Shown here: one piece after another, positions 18,315 to 27,560 of the stretch | Numbering within the stretch: the first letter of the stretch is position 1 | Layout: every line of letters starts with the position of its first letter | Assembly: GCF_019468465.1 (NCBI RefSeq) | Contig: NZ_CP080519.1 | Coordinates: 248,001-312,000, forward strand | Length of the DNA: 64,000 nucleotides | DNA from: Amycolatopsis sp. DSM 110486 | Lineage (GTDB): Bacteria > Actinomycetota > Actinomycetes > Mycobacteriales > Pseudonocardiaceae | Direction: 5' to 3' | Notes under the pieces: model-generated | What the model was told of the DNA's origin: nothing | Database searches by the model: none | The model's input: the letters and a program-made list of their open reading frames with translations, nothing else | Translations under genes and position numbers: made by a program

Positions 18315-18753
18315 GATGTTCCCCTCACTCCTCAGTAGCTCAGCGCAGCTCGACTCCCTATTGGCAATCCCACCGGCGGACGGTCAACGCAACTCTGGAG
18401 CCGCACCTGTGCCGCGATCATGGGCTGCGACCGCGCCGCAGCCCATGAAGGAAAAGAGAGCCGTCGTCCTGACTCGACGCCGGAGCCGTTGCCTGGACCC
18501 ACGGAGTCCCTGTGCACGAGCCTTAGCCACGCCCGTCGCCCAAGATTGTGGGATCGCCGAGGGCCGCCGTGGTCCACACACGTCATGCACGTTCGTCGTC
18601 GACGTTGCTGCACAGGCGCTCAGCGTCGAGCCCAAGTGGGGTCTTACCACTTCGAAGGAGAGTTCCGTCGCGAGCGTTGAATAGCGCTGCCAAGGAACCG
18701 AGCGACTCCCCCTCGTGGAAACCGCCCGGTTCATCGCGCGCTGTCGGCGCGGA
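18315..18753. other. Intergenic stretch without a recognised gene
   Basis: Open frames exist on both strands but none has a domain, ribosome binding site or codon bias typical of this genome. It should hold the promoter of the MFS exporter and the end of the aldo/keto reductase transcript. Confidence 0.4.
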
Positions 18754-19587
18754 TCAGGCGAGGTCGAAGGTGTCGGGGTCTGGGCCGGTGCGCCCGTCGC
18801 GGTCGAGGGCCGAGAGGGCGGCGAGGTCGTCGTCGGTGAGGGTGAAGCCGAAGACGTCGAAGTTCTCGGCCACGCGCGAGGGTGTGACGGACTTCGGGAT
18901 GACCACGTTGCCCAGCTGCAGGTGCCACCGCAGCACCACCTGGGCGGGCGTGCGCCTGTGCCGTGCGGCCACGTCGGTGACGACGGATTCGGCCAGCAGG
19001 TCGCCGCCCTTGGCGAGCGGGCTCCAGGCTTCGGTGGCGATGCCGTGCTCGGCGTGGAAGGCGCGCAGTTCCTGCTGGACGAGGTACGGCGACAGCTCGA
19101 TCTGGTTCACGGCCGGCACCACGGCGCCCTCGTCGAGCACGCGGCGCAGGTGCGCCGGCTGGAAGTTGGAGACGCCGATGGCTCGGACGCGGCCGTCGGC
19201 GTAGAGCTTCTCCAGTGCTTTCCAGGTGGCGATGTACTTGTCGCGCGCGGGCAGCGGCCAGTGGATGAGGTAGAGGTCGAGCTGATCGAGCCCGAGGTCG
19301 GAGATGCTGGAGTCGAACGCGCGCAGCGTCTGGTCGTAGCCCTGGTCGCTGTTCCACAGCTTGGTGGTGATGAACAGCTCGTCGGCCGCGATGCCCGACT
19401 CGGCGAGCGCCTCGCCGACGGCCGCTTCGTTGCCGTACGCGGTGGCGGTGTCGATGCTGCGGTAGCCGGCGTCGAGTGCGGTTTTCACCGCGGCCTTCGT
19501 CTCGGCGGGCGGCACCTGGAAGACGCCGAAGCCGAGCTGTGGCATCTCGACGCCGTTGTTCAACTTGGTGACAGGAACGCTGGTCAA
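18754..19587 (-). CDS. Aldo/keto reductase (AKR5-like 2,5-diketogluconate reductase family)
   Basis: 277 residues, complete barrel. The catalytic tetrad is intact: aspartate and tyrosine in SIDTATAYGNE, lysine in FITTKLWN, histidine in LYLIHWPLP; the signatures IGVSNFQP, NQIELSPY and VVIPKSVTPSRV follow. It reduces aldehydes or ketones with NADPH. The TTG at 19587, behind AAGGG, is the best start; upstream sequence in the same frame belongs to a decayed SDR gene. Compare the other aldo/keto reductase at 7144, which lost the tyrosine. Confidence 0.9.
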   Translation of the reverse strand: MTSVPVTKLNNGVEMPQLGFGVFQVPPAETKAAVKTALDAGYRSIDTATAYGNEAAVGEALAESGIAADELFITTKLWNSDQGYDQTLRAFDSSISDLGLDQLDLYLIHWPLPARDKYIATWKALEKLYADGRVRAIGVSNFQPAHLRRVLDEGAVVPAVNQIELSPYLVQQELRAFHAEHGIATEAWSPLAKGGDLLAESVVTDVAARHRRTPAQVVLRWHLQLGNVVIPKSVTPSRVAENFDVFGFTLTDDDLAALSALDRDGRTGPDPDTFDLA

Positions 19588-19619
19588 CTCGATAACCCTT
19601 CTGTAGGAACGAACGAAAC

Positions 19620-19880
19620 TCACGGAACAATCGAACTCGCAACCCCACCGCCGACGCGCAGGGCACCGCCGGTGGTCGCCGGCGGCCTGGTCGGAGGCGA
19701 CGTAGGTGATGAGGTTCGCGACCTCCGCACGAACGAGCGCATACCTTCGGTCAGCGAGACGCCCGGGCAACACGTCGTCCATGGTGACGCCGCTCCTCGC
19801 CATTTCTGGCGCCATGCTGCGCACTCGTTCGTTGAACGATTTCGTGCGACGAACCCACCTGGCGCGGCACCACCCGCTGG
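19620..19880 (-). pseudogene. C-terminal remnant of a short-chain dehydrogenase (SDR)
   Basis: In one minus-strand frame, FNERVRSMAPEMARSGV, then RAEVANLITYVASDQAA; after a one-base frame change near 19683 the text continues ATTGGALRVGGGVASS and stops at 19620. Together these are the last 85 or so residues of a classical SDR, whose usual ending is ATTGGALRVDGG. The cofactor and catalytic parts are missing. Confidence 0.7.
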
Positions 19881-19983
19881 TTCGCGCTGGCGGCGCTGCA
19901 GTCGCCACCAGCGCGAACCTACCGACGTAGATGGTTCTCGCAGGTTGCCGGGATCGTTGTGGTTCGTCCCTTGGCGGTGAAAG

Positions 19984-21012
19984 CTACTTCTGCAGGAAGG
20001 ACTGCAGCATAGCCGTCACTTCCTCCGGCCTCTCCTGCGTCACGAAGTGGCCCGAACCCTTCAGGACTCGTCCCTCGACGTTCACGGCGTACTCACGCCA
20101 CTGATCGGGGATGAGTGAACCGAAGGAACGCTCACCACCGATCGCGAGGATGGGCATCTTCAACTTGCCCTGAGCCAGGAATTCCTTGTTCTGCTGAACA
20201 TCTGTACGGATCCCACGGTATATACTCATGAAGGCTGTTGTACGGCCGGGCTCCTTCAGGAAGTGGGCGTAGTAGTCAAAGTCCGACGCCGTGAACGGCG
20301 ACTCATCGCCCGCCACGTACTCAAGCATCATGTCGTGGACGAGGTCGCGCTCGTGACCGGCGATGAGCTTTTCGGCGAGGGGCATCTGGAACAAGCCGAA
20401 GTGCCACGCCGCGGGCTGGACCGGGTCGGCGTTGAGCACGGGGTAGCGGTACCAGCTCTCATCCGGGATGGTGGCTTCCATCACGGCCATGCTCCGCACT
20501 TCCGACCGAAATTGCGCCCCGTAGGCGTAGGCGACCCACTCACCAAGATCGTGGGCGATTACCTGGACGCCCTTGTTGAGGTTAAGCTGCGTCAGCAGCT
20601 GATGCACGTCCTTCGCCAACTGCGCTGTATCATAACCACTCTTGGTGACCTCGGACTCACCAGCACCACGCATGTCGACTGCGATCACAGTGTGGTTCTT
20701 GGAGAGCGGGACCATCTGCTGCCGCCACTCGGACCAATTCTCGGGGAACCCGTGGATCATTACCACAGGAGAACCTTTGCCGCCCCGCACGTAGTGCATA
20801 CGAAAGCCATTTACTTCCGCGTACTTGGACTGAAAACCGGCAGGCGGTCGAGATTGCGGGTAAGGCGATAGTGACTGCGCTGCCAGGGAGGAATTCCCGT
20901 TGTTCTCGTCCCGCGCTGCGGAGCTCGAAGTCGCGGAGATCACGAGCAGTAAGGCCGCCAAAGCCGCAATGAACGTGAAGGGTCTGTTGACCTTTCCTAT
21001 TTTGATGCCCAT
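19984..21012 (-). CDS. Secreted alpha/beta hydrolase, epoxide hydrolase/dehalogenase-like
   Basis: 342 residues. An N-terminal signal sequence (KVNRPFTFIAALAALLLVISATSSSA) is followed by the hydrolase fold: oxyanion motif MIHGFPENW, AVDMRGAGES, the nucleophile elbow AHDLGEW with aspartate as nucleophile, and the C-terminal histidine in GSGHFVTQERP. The aspartate nucleophile and HGFP fit epoxide hydrolases or haloalkane dehalogenases rather than esterases. AGGAG lies 5 bases from the second of two tandem ATGs, so I start at 21012. Its codons are less GC-rich than its neighbours', a hint of acquisition. Confidence 0.85.
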   Translation of the reverse strand: MGIKIGKVNRPFTFIAALAALLLVISATSSSAARDENNGNSSLAAQSLSPYPQSRPPAGFQSKYAEVNGFRMHYVRGGKGSPVVMIHGFPENWSEWRQQMVPLSKNHTVIAVDMRGAGESEVTKSGYDTAQLAKDVHQLLTQLNLNKGVQVIAHDLGEWVAYAYGAQFRSEVRSMAVMEATIPDESWYRYPVLNADPVQPAAWHFGLFQMPLAEKLIAGHERDLVHDMMLEYVAGDESPFTASDFDYYAHFLKEPGRTTAFMSIYRGIRTDVQQNKEFLAQGKLKMPILAIGGERSFGSLIPDQWREYAVNVEGRVLKGSGHFVTQERPEEVTAMLQSFLQK

Positions 21013-22383
21013 CATTCTCCTACTTGGAGTCGATACTCGTTACGCGTCACCAGACGCACGGGACGATGAAGCGACCCAGTCGGCCATGCACGTTCGTGCT
21101 CGGAATCGGCCGGATGGAAACGTGCTGTTGGACCATGCTCTCCCCTCCCGTCCGTTCGACTGAAGGCTGGAGCCAGCCGCCAGCCGATACCCCGCTTCAA
21201 CCCGATCGAGCTACAAGACAGCAACCCGATCGAGTTATGGCTCGGTAGATCGCTTCAGACAGTGAGCGCCTGGGGGTAGCGACTTCTTACCCTCAGACCT
21301 CGGGCAGCCGAGCGGGCCCGCCTCGGCCCCCATCAGTGGCTCAGCCCGTCACCGCAAGTAAAAGACCACGCCGCCTCTACGGGGGTCGGTGGGAATGAGC
21401 GGGAGTTCTTTCGTGGTGAGGCTAGATGCCTCAGCTCCTGGTGCGACAGCGGGAGTCCGGCGGCAGGAGCAGGAGGCACATGAGCCCGCCCCGCGCTGCC
21501 GTGGGGGCAGGGCGCAGCGAGGCGGGGTGGCTTGATGCCGGCGCGGGGTCGCCTCTCGGCGGGCGGCGCGACCCGGGGCCGAAGACTCGGCGATCCGGCA
21601 GGGCAGTGCGCGGAGCCTGGCGACACCACCGCACCGGCAATCAAAGTAACGCTGCCCCGCCACGGACATTCCACAGTGGACGTTCCCCCTTTCCACAGTT
21701 CGCCGTCCCGACGAGTTCGGTGATCACGTTCGCCGCGTTGTCGAGCGCGTCGACGCCCATGGACTCGACCACCATCTCTCGCAGCCGTTAAGGGCAGTGG
21801 GCCCGCTCGCATGGGCAATCGGTGCAGCTCAGAGGTCGTTGGCGTCGGCGAAGACGCAGATCACCGGTGCCCGACGGAAATTTCAGGGCAAGTTTTCGGC
21901 GAACCCCGAAAGATTCCCCCATGGGTTGACACCAATCGAGGTGACGACGGCGGGCCGACGGTACAAGCCACGGCCCCATGGTGATGGGAGCGTGCTAAGC
22001 CAGTGGAGAGCACCGAACGGCGTTTCGACCCTGACGACCCGGAATACTTCATCGCCCAGCTCGCTCGCGACCGCGAAGCCGCGCCCGCTGAAGCGGCCTC
22101 GCCGCGGGTCGAGTCGGACGACGCCGGCATCCCCGCTGACGGCGGCCTTTCCCTGGATGAAAGCCGAGCGAATCCGGGCCCGACCCGGCCATGATCATGT
22201 CCGAAAACCAGCAATCACGCGGAAACCCGGCTCGGAACTCGGATCGAGGACGACCGGCGCCGACCGGGGCACCGTCTGTCATGCACAGCATCTTTGAAGA
22301 CGCCGAGCTGCCCGAACAGCGGCCCGTTACCAACCTGGCTGAACGGCTTCGCGGGAACCAGCTCGACACCGATGCCCTCGTAA
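21013..22383. other. Gene-poor stretch with decayed sequence
   Basis: 1.4 kb without a convincing gene. A 63-codon frame at 22003-22194 (VESTERRFDPDDPEYFIAQL...) has only a distant ribosome binding site. On the minus strand at 21690-21790 the text VDALDNAANVITELVGTAN resembles the N-box region of RsbW-type ATPases but lacks the rest. The stretch ends where the 456-bp inverted repeat begins. Confidence 0.4.
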
Positions 22384-22839
22384 CGGCGGCATGAGTGCCG
22401 GCCACTGACCACGCTCACCCACTCCTTCCACGGAGCACCACCATGAACCAGAACACCGCGGACAGCGAGACGATCCTGCGCGGCGTCCTCGACGGCTGGA
22501 AGGCCGCCGTCGACAAGCACCAGCCCGACCAGGTCGCCGCCCACTTCACCGACGACGCCATCTTCCAAGGCCTGCACCCCTACAGCGTCGGACGTCCCGG
22601 CATCGCCGCCTACTACGAATCCCAACCCCCCGGCCTGACCGCCGGCTACCAGGTCCTGGAGACCAGGCGCCTCTCCGACGACCTCGTCCTCGGATACCTC
22701 AACGTCGACTTCTCCTTCACCGACCGCCCCACAATCAACGTCTACCTCAGCACCCTGCTGAAACAGACCGGAACCGGCTGGACCATCACCTTCTACCAGG
22801 TCACCAAGCTCGACCAGAACACCACCAGCGAAGACCCCG
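22384..22839 (+). repeat. 456-bp inverted repeat, left copy
   Basis: Nearly identical (three differences noticed) to the reverse complement of 63510-63965. It covers the last eight codons of an SDR (GGMSAGH, stop), the 35-base gap and almost the entire SnoaL-like gene. Here the SDR is cut to these few codons, so this is the derived copy and the right-hand copy the source. Confidence 0.9.
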
Positions 22840-22850
22840 GCAGCCACTAA
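22443..22850 (+). CDS. SnoaL-like / nuclear transport factor 2-fold protein, copy 1
   Basis: 135 residues. SgcJ/EcaC-type member of the NTF2 fold: DSETILRGVLDGWKAAVDKHQPDQVAAHFTDDAIFQG, then YYESQPPG, GYLNVDFSFTD and WTITFYQVTK. Family members bind small hydrophobic ligands or act as cyclases/isomerases; no catalytic residue can be assigned. ATG with GGAG upstream. It differs from the copy at 63496-63906 at the start codon (ATG against TTG), one internal residue and the last residues, which lie beyond the repeat border. Confidence 0.83.
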   Translation: MNQNTADSETILRGVLDGWKAAVDKHQPDQVAAHFTDDAIFQGLHPYSVGRPGIAAYYESQPPGLTAGYQVLETRRLSDDLVLGYLNVDFSFTDRPTINVYLSTLLKQTGTGWTITFYQVTKLDQNTTSEDPGSH

Positions 22851-22972
22851 CAGACCGGACATCGAGCGAGCGGCTATTCGGGCCGGGTGAAAGGACCCCA
22901 TGGTGGCGGGTGCGCGGCGGGGACCCAGGCTCGCATCGAACGACCGGTCAAACCGCAGAAAGAAGAAAGACC

Positions 22973-23799
22973 ATCACAACGCCTGACACGACGCAACACG
23001 CCCGCTACGAACAGTTCCTCGAACTCCATCGCGGCCCCGAGGCGTTCATCATGCCCAACGCCTGGGACGCCCCGTCGGCCCTGCTCTTCAAGGAAGCCGG
23101 ATTCGCCGCCGTTGCAACCTCCTCGGCGGCCTTCGCGGCGACACTGGGTCGACTCGACGGCATCCACGCCGTCAGCCGCGACAAGCACGTGGCTCATGCC
23201 GCGCTCCTCACGTCGGTGAGCGGCCTGCCGATCAACGGTGACTTCGAGGACGGCTACGGCGAGACTCCCGAGGACGTCCGGGCCACCGTTGATGCCGCTA
23301 TCGCCCGTGGCCTGGCCGGCATCGGTATCGAAGACACCACCGGCGACCCCTCCCAGCCGATTCGCGAATTCGACGACGCGGTTCGCCGCATCGAGGCTGC
23401 CGCCGCAGCTGCGCACGGACGGATCGTTCTGACCGGCCGTACGGACAACTTCTTGTGGGGGATTTCCGACATCGGTGACACCATCCGCCCCTCTCCGCCT
23501 TCGCGGAGGCGGGAGCGGACGTTCTCTACGCACCGAACCTGCCGGACCGGGCCTCCATCACCGCAGTCATCAAGGCAGTCGCGCCCAAGCCGGTCAACGT
23601 CCTCGTCAGCCCCCAGGACACGGCTACCCTCACAGAACTCCAGACGATCGGTGTCCGCCGGATCAGCCTCGGGGTCGACCCCTACACACACGCCCTCGGA
23701 GCAACACAGGCGGCTGCGGCGAAGCTAGCGGAGGGAGACCTGACGGCGCTCGCATCGAATCTCAACTTCGGCCACATCATCGACCTCATCAAGGATTGA
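22973..23799 (+). pseudogene. Isocitrate lyase/PEP mutase family protein, frameshifted
   Basis: The first part (HARYEQFLELHRG, IMPNAWDAPSALLF, INGDFEDGYGETPEDV, GIGIEDTTGD, LTGRTDNFLWG) is the metal-binding half of the PEP mutase/isocitrate lyase superfamily. At the C run 23488-23491 the frame changes; reading continues as LSAFAEAGADVLYAPNLPD ... GVRRISLGVDPY and ends properly at 23799. One missing C explains it. The expected start codon position (before TTPDTTQ) is ATC, not ATG, though an in-frame ATG lies at 22910. A pseudogene is likely; a sequencing error at the C run is possible. Confidence 0.8.
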
Positions 23800-23935
23800 C
23801 ACGGCCACGCAACCGGGCAGCTGCGCACTTGCCTCATGCGGTCAGATCGCGACGTGACGTGTTCTGACTGCCCGCGTGACTCGCGCGGATACATCCGGGT
23901 ACCGGGAGAGCAGAGCCCGGTCAGGCGCATTTGAT

Positions 23936-24105
23936 GAGTGGAGAAACACATGACCGAAACCGAGGGGATGTCGACACGCCGCGCACCGCGCACCGCGGAC
24001 GCATGTGGTCACGGCAACGTCGTGCGCTGCGGCCGTACCAACCCAGCCTGCAGCCGCCCGCGCTCCTGCCGCTGGTGCGGAGCCCGGCAGCAGGCGGGGC
24101 CCCGC
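23936..24105 (+). pseudogene. 5'-end remnant of an MFS exporter gene
   Basis: The DNA from the ribosome binding site through about codon 50 matches the start of the MFS gene at 18314 (there on the minus strand): ATG-AC-GA start, GTGTGGTC..CG and a conserved block encoding SCAAAVPTQPAAARAP (intact gene: SCAAAVPIQPAAARAA). The ATG frame and the conserved frame differ, so an indel has occurred. Similarity ends near 24105 where the first membrane helix should begin. Confidence 0.65.
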
Positions 24106-24622
24106 CTCGCGGACAACCAGCTCGCCGGGCTGCGCCGGGACGCCGCGCGCGTCTCGTCGCCGTTCGCCGATCCCGCCCAGCTGACCCGGGTCCGGAAGTT
24201 CGTGGCCGGCCGGTCGAAGTGGGCCGAGCGGTGGCCTGCAACTACTCCGGCCCGCACCACTACGAGCTCCACGTCTCCGGGCTCGGGCCGCATCATCGCG
24301 CAGACACCGTTGCACGCCGGCCGTCGCCCAGCACCCGCTCTTCGACCATCACCACGCCCCGACTGCCCGCGTGCCCACCTGCGCGGTGGCTGCGCACCGC
24401 CTACCGGATCGCCGGTCTCGAGCCCTCTACATCCTGCTGCACCCCGAGGTCGCGTGATGTCTCGACCACGTCTTGCACGATCAGCAGGCTCCACCGGGCT
24501 GTCGCCCCGGCGGCTCGCAACACCGGGCGGATCCGCCGAGCAGGTCGGAGACCATACGTTGCAGACAGTCCACTGGCACACCTTCCCTGACAGTGCCGTA
24601 AACCCCTTGATGAGAGACAGTC
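24106..24622. other. Intergenic stretch without a recognised gene
   Basis: About 500 bases with open frames on both strands but no domain I recognise. The words FADPAQLTRVRKFVAGRSKWAE in one plus frame look protein-like but are not followed by a coherent continuation. The promoter of the acylase gene should lie in its right end. Confidence 0.35.
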
Positions 24623-26923
24623 GTGGCACCTGATCGAATTTCCCATACGCTGCCTGGGCTGACGGCGCCCGCGGAGATCGTGGTCGACCGCTGGGGTGTG
24701 CCGCACATCTACGCGGCCAGCACCTACGACGCGTTCCGCGCCCAGGGCTTCAACGCTGCCCGTGACCGGTTGTGGCAGATCGACTTCTGGCGCCGGCGCG
24801 GCCTCGGCCGGCTGGCGGAGGTCTTCGGGCCCGAGCACGCCGAGCGGGACCGTGCGGCGCGGCTGTTCCTCTACCGCGGCGACATGCACCGCGAATGGCT
24901 CGCGTACGGCTCGGACACGAAACGCGCGACGACGGCGTTCGTCGAAGGCGTCAACGCGTTCGTGGAGCTCACGCGCCAGAACCCCGAGCTGCTGCCCGCC
25001 GAGTTCCGGGAGCTCGGTTACGAGCCGGCGCTGTGGGCACCCGAAGACGTGGCTCGCATCCGCAGCCACGGCCTGTTCTACAACGTCCGCGAGGAGGTCG
25101 CCCGCGCTCGCACCCTGCGTGACCTGCCGGCGGAGGCCGAGGAGCTGCGAAGGCGGCGCGAACCGTGGCGGCCGGTGGAGATCCCCGAGGGGCTCGACCT
25201 CGCCGCGATCCCCGACGACGTGCTGCGCGTCTACGACCTCGCGACGACCGCGCCCGGGTTCGCGCCGCCCGCACCGCAGGACCCGCAGGGCGACGTGTTG
25301 CCGGAGGGCAGCAACAACTGGGTCCTCGCCGGTTCGCGGACACGCTCGGGCCGGCCGCTGCTGGCCAACGACCCGCACCGCGCGGCCGCCGCGTTGCCCG
25401 GCCTGCGCTACATCGCGCACCTCAACGCGCCGGGCTTCGACGTGATCGGCGGCGGCGAGCCCGCGCTGCCCGGCATTTCGATCGGCCACAACGGCCGGAT
25501 CGCCTTCGGGCTCACCATCTTCGCGATCGACCAGGAAGACCTCTACGTCTACGACACCGATCCCGCCGACCCGACGAGCTACCGCTACGACGGCCGCTGG
25601 GAACCGATGCGGCGCGCCACCGAGACCATCGCCGTACGCGACGGCGAGCCGGTGGAGGCCGAGCTGCTCTTCACCCGCCACGGCCCGGTCGTGTACCAGG
25701 ATCCGGAGCGGAACACGGCGTACGCGGTCCGCGCGGCCTGGCTCGAGGCCGGCATGGCGCCCTACCTCGGCAGCATGGACTACATGCGCGCCGGGGACTG
25801 GGACGAGTTCTCGGCCGCCATGAACCGCTGGGGCGCGCCGCCGGAGAACCAGGTCTACGCCGACCCGTCGGGCCGCATCGCCTGGCAGACCGGCGGTCTC
25901 ACCCCGATCCGGCCCAACTGGGACGGCACACTGCCCGTGCCGGGCGACGGCCGTTACGAGTGGGCCGGCTTCTACGACACCGACCAGCTGCCCGGCACCC
26001 TCGACCCGGAGGCGGGATTCCTGGCCACGGCCAACGAAATGAACCTGCCCGCCGACTACCCGCCCGACCGGCACATCACCTACGACTGGTACGCGCCCTA
26101 CCGCAAGCACCGCATCGACGAGGTCCTCGCGCAGACCACCGACGCCACCCCGCAGAGCATGGTCGACCTGCAGAGCGACTTCCTGTCCGTGCCCGCGCGC
26201 CGGATCGTGGCGCGGCTGCGGGAACTGAGCGTGGCCGTCGACGGGCTGGACCTGCTCACCGGCTGGGACGCCGTGCTCGCCCCCGACAGCGCGGCCGCCG
26301 CGCTGTTCGAGGTCTGGTACCGCCGCCACCTGCGGCCCGAGCTGCTGGCACAGGCCCTGGAACCGCTGGTGGGCGCGGAAGCCGCCCACACGACGGCCAC
26401 CCGCATGTCACCCGCGGACGACCTGCTCGCCGACACCCGCATTACCCTCGAGCTGGTCGAGAACTCCGGCGCATTCGCCGACGTCGTCGCGAAAACCCTG
26501 CCCGCCGCCGTCGCCGACCTCGAAGAACTGCTGGGCGCCGACCGGAGTGCGTGGGCGTGGGGCCGGCTGCACGTCGCCCGCGCGCAGCACCCGCTCAAGG
26601 CGTTGCTCCCTAACCTGCCCGAAGACCGGCTCGCCACTGAACCGCTTCCGCGCGGCGGCAGCGGCGACACCGTCGGGAGCACCGAGTACGGGCCGAATTT
26701 TGTGCAGTCGGCGGGCGCGACGTTCCGGGTCGTCGTCGACGTCGGCGAGTGGGACTCGTCGCTCGCGATGAACGCGCCGGGCCAGTCCGGCCGGCTGGAC
26801 GACCCGCACCTGACCGACCTGTTCGCACCGTGGGCCCGCGGGGAGGCGTTCCCACTGCTCTACAGCCGGGAACGGATCGACGCCGAGGCCGAAACCGTCA
26901 TCGAGCTGAACCCGCCCGCCTGA
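24623..26923 (+). CDS. Penicillin acylase family N-terminal-nucleophile amidohydrolase
   Basis: 766 residues. The precursor has an alpha part (about residues 1-230; DRWGVPHIYAAS, QGFNAARDRLWQIDFWRR) and a beta part beginning at the nucleophile serine in LPEGSNNWVLAG, where autocleavage leaves Ser as the N terminus. Later signatures include ANDPHR, SIGHNGRIAFGLT, NQVYADPSGRIAWQ and GQSG. Family members cleave amide bonds of penicillins, acyl-homoserine lactones or lipopeptides. No signal peptide is seen, unusual for a family that is mostly periplasmic or secreted, so it may be cytoplasmic. GTG start. It could also process a natural product, but it lies 15 kb from the NRPS operon. Confidence 0.9.
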   Translation: MAPDRISHTLPGLTAPAEIVVDRWGVPHIYAASTYDAFRAQGFNAARDRLWQIDFWRRRGLGRLAEVFGPEHAERDRAARLFLYRGDMHREWLAYGSDTKRATTAFVEGVNAFVELTRQNPELLPAEFRELGYEPALWAPEDVARIRSHGLFYNVREEVARARTLRDLPAEAEELRRRREPWRPVEIPEGLDLAAIPDDVLRVYDLATTAPGFAPPAPQDPQGDVLPEGSNNWVLAGSRTRSGRPLLANDPHRAAAALPGLRYIAHLNAPGFDVIGGGEPALPGISIGHNGRIAFGLTIFAIDQEDLYVYDTDPADPTSYRYDGRWEPMRRATETIAVRDGEPVEAELLFTRHGPVVYQDPERNTAYAVRAAWLEAGMAPYLGSMDYMRAGDWDEFSAAMNRWGAPPENQVYADPSGRIAWQTGGLTPIRPNWDGTLPVPGDGRYEWAGFYDTDQLPGTLDPEAGFLATANEMNLPADYPPDRHITYDWYAPYRKHRIDEVLAQTTDATPQSMVDLQSDFLSVPARRIVARLRELSVAVDGLDLLTGWDAVLAPDSAAAALFEVWYRRHLRPELLAQALEPLVGAEAAHTTATRMSPADDLLADTRITLELVENSGAFADVVAKTLPAAVADLEELLGADRSAWAWGRLHVARAQHPLKALLPNLPEDRLATEPLPRGGSGDTVGSTEYGPNFVQSAGATFRVVVDVGEWDSSLAMNAPGQSGRLDDPHLTDLFAPWARGEAFPLLYSRERIDAEAETVIELNPPA

Positions 26924-27164
26924 CATCCCTACGCGAGGTGCGCGACCCGACAGTCGCAGTTCAGAGGGCAAAGCCCTCCACGCGTTGTGGCACGACGCCG
27001 CCCGGCAGTGCGCCCAACTTGCCGCCCCCACGCCGCCAACCTCCACCAACGTGGCCTGCCGGCGCGCGCCGCTACGGCGCTCACGGCCTTCGGCCGGATT
27101 GCGCGATCACACCCTCGGACAAGGACGTTCGGCCCACGTGTAGCTAGCTGCCCACAGACCGCAG

Positions 27165-27295
27165 ATCGACCGACACGTCCGCGAAGGCAAGACCAGGCGC
27201 GAAGCGATCCACTGCCTCAAACGCTATGTCGCACGCGAGCTCTACGAACTCATCGGCCGCGCCCCACAACGCACCAGACTGCCAACGATCGCTTG
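27165..27295 (+). mobile_element. 3' remnant of an IS110-family transposase
   Basis: The text DRHVREGKTRREAIHCLKRYVARELYELIGR, given here only in part, parallels the end of the intact IS110 transposase (TRRLAEGKTLREIKRCLKRIIARQLFRTL) but is a different member. It ends at a stop near 27295 followed by CTTGACATC, resembling the 3' context of the intact copy. The rest of the gene is gone; the intact IS110 lies just downstream. Confidence 0.65.
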
Positions 27296-27560
27296 ACATC
27301 CTGTGAGACTGCGCGGGCGGCCTGGTGGTCGCTGTCAGGATGGTCCGGCGGTGCGGGATGACTCGTTGACAAACTGGCCGTTCTTGAACGTGCCTTGCCT
27401 ATGACTCGTCTCCCAAGCCGTTCGGGCCGGCCTGGCCCACCCAGTGGCTTGATAAGCAGCCCGTCCGCCCGCAGGGCGTGACTCGTCACAGTTTCGCCTG
27501 GGTGCCCACCACGGCCGACGCCCATCGACAACGTCGCCTGCTGGAAGGTACCGCGCAACC

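Noticed and set aside
21690..21790. Minus-strand text resembling the N-box of RsbW-type anti-sigma ATPases
   Set aside because: Only about 30 residues, no other ATPase box nearby; too short to call.
22003..22194. 63-codon frame starting VESTERRFDPDDPEYF
   Set aside because: Possible small protein, but the ribosome binding site is about 12 bases away and no family is recognised; left inside the gene-poor stretch.
24401..26389. 662-codon minus-strand frame opposite the penicillin acylase gene
   Set aside because: Antisense shadow; repetitive GRR/VEA composition and no recognisable domain, while the plus strand encodes a complete acylase.
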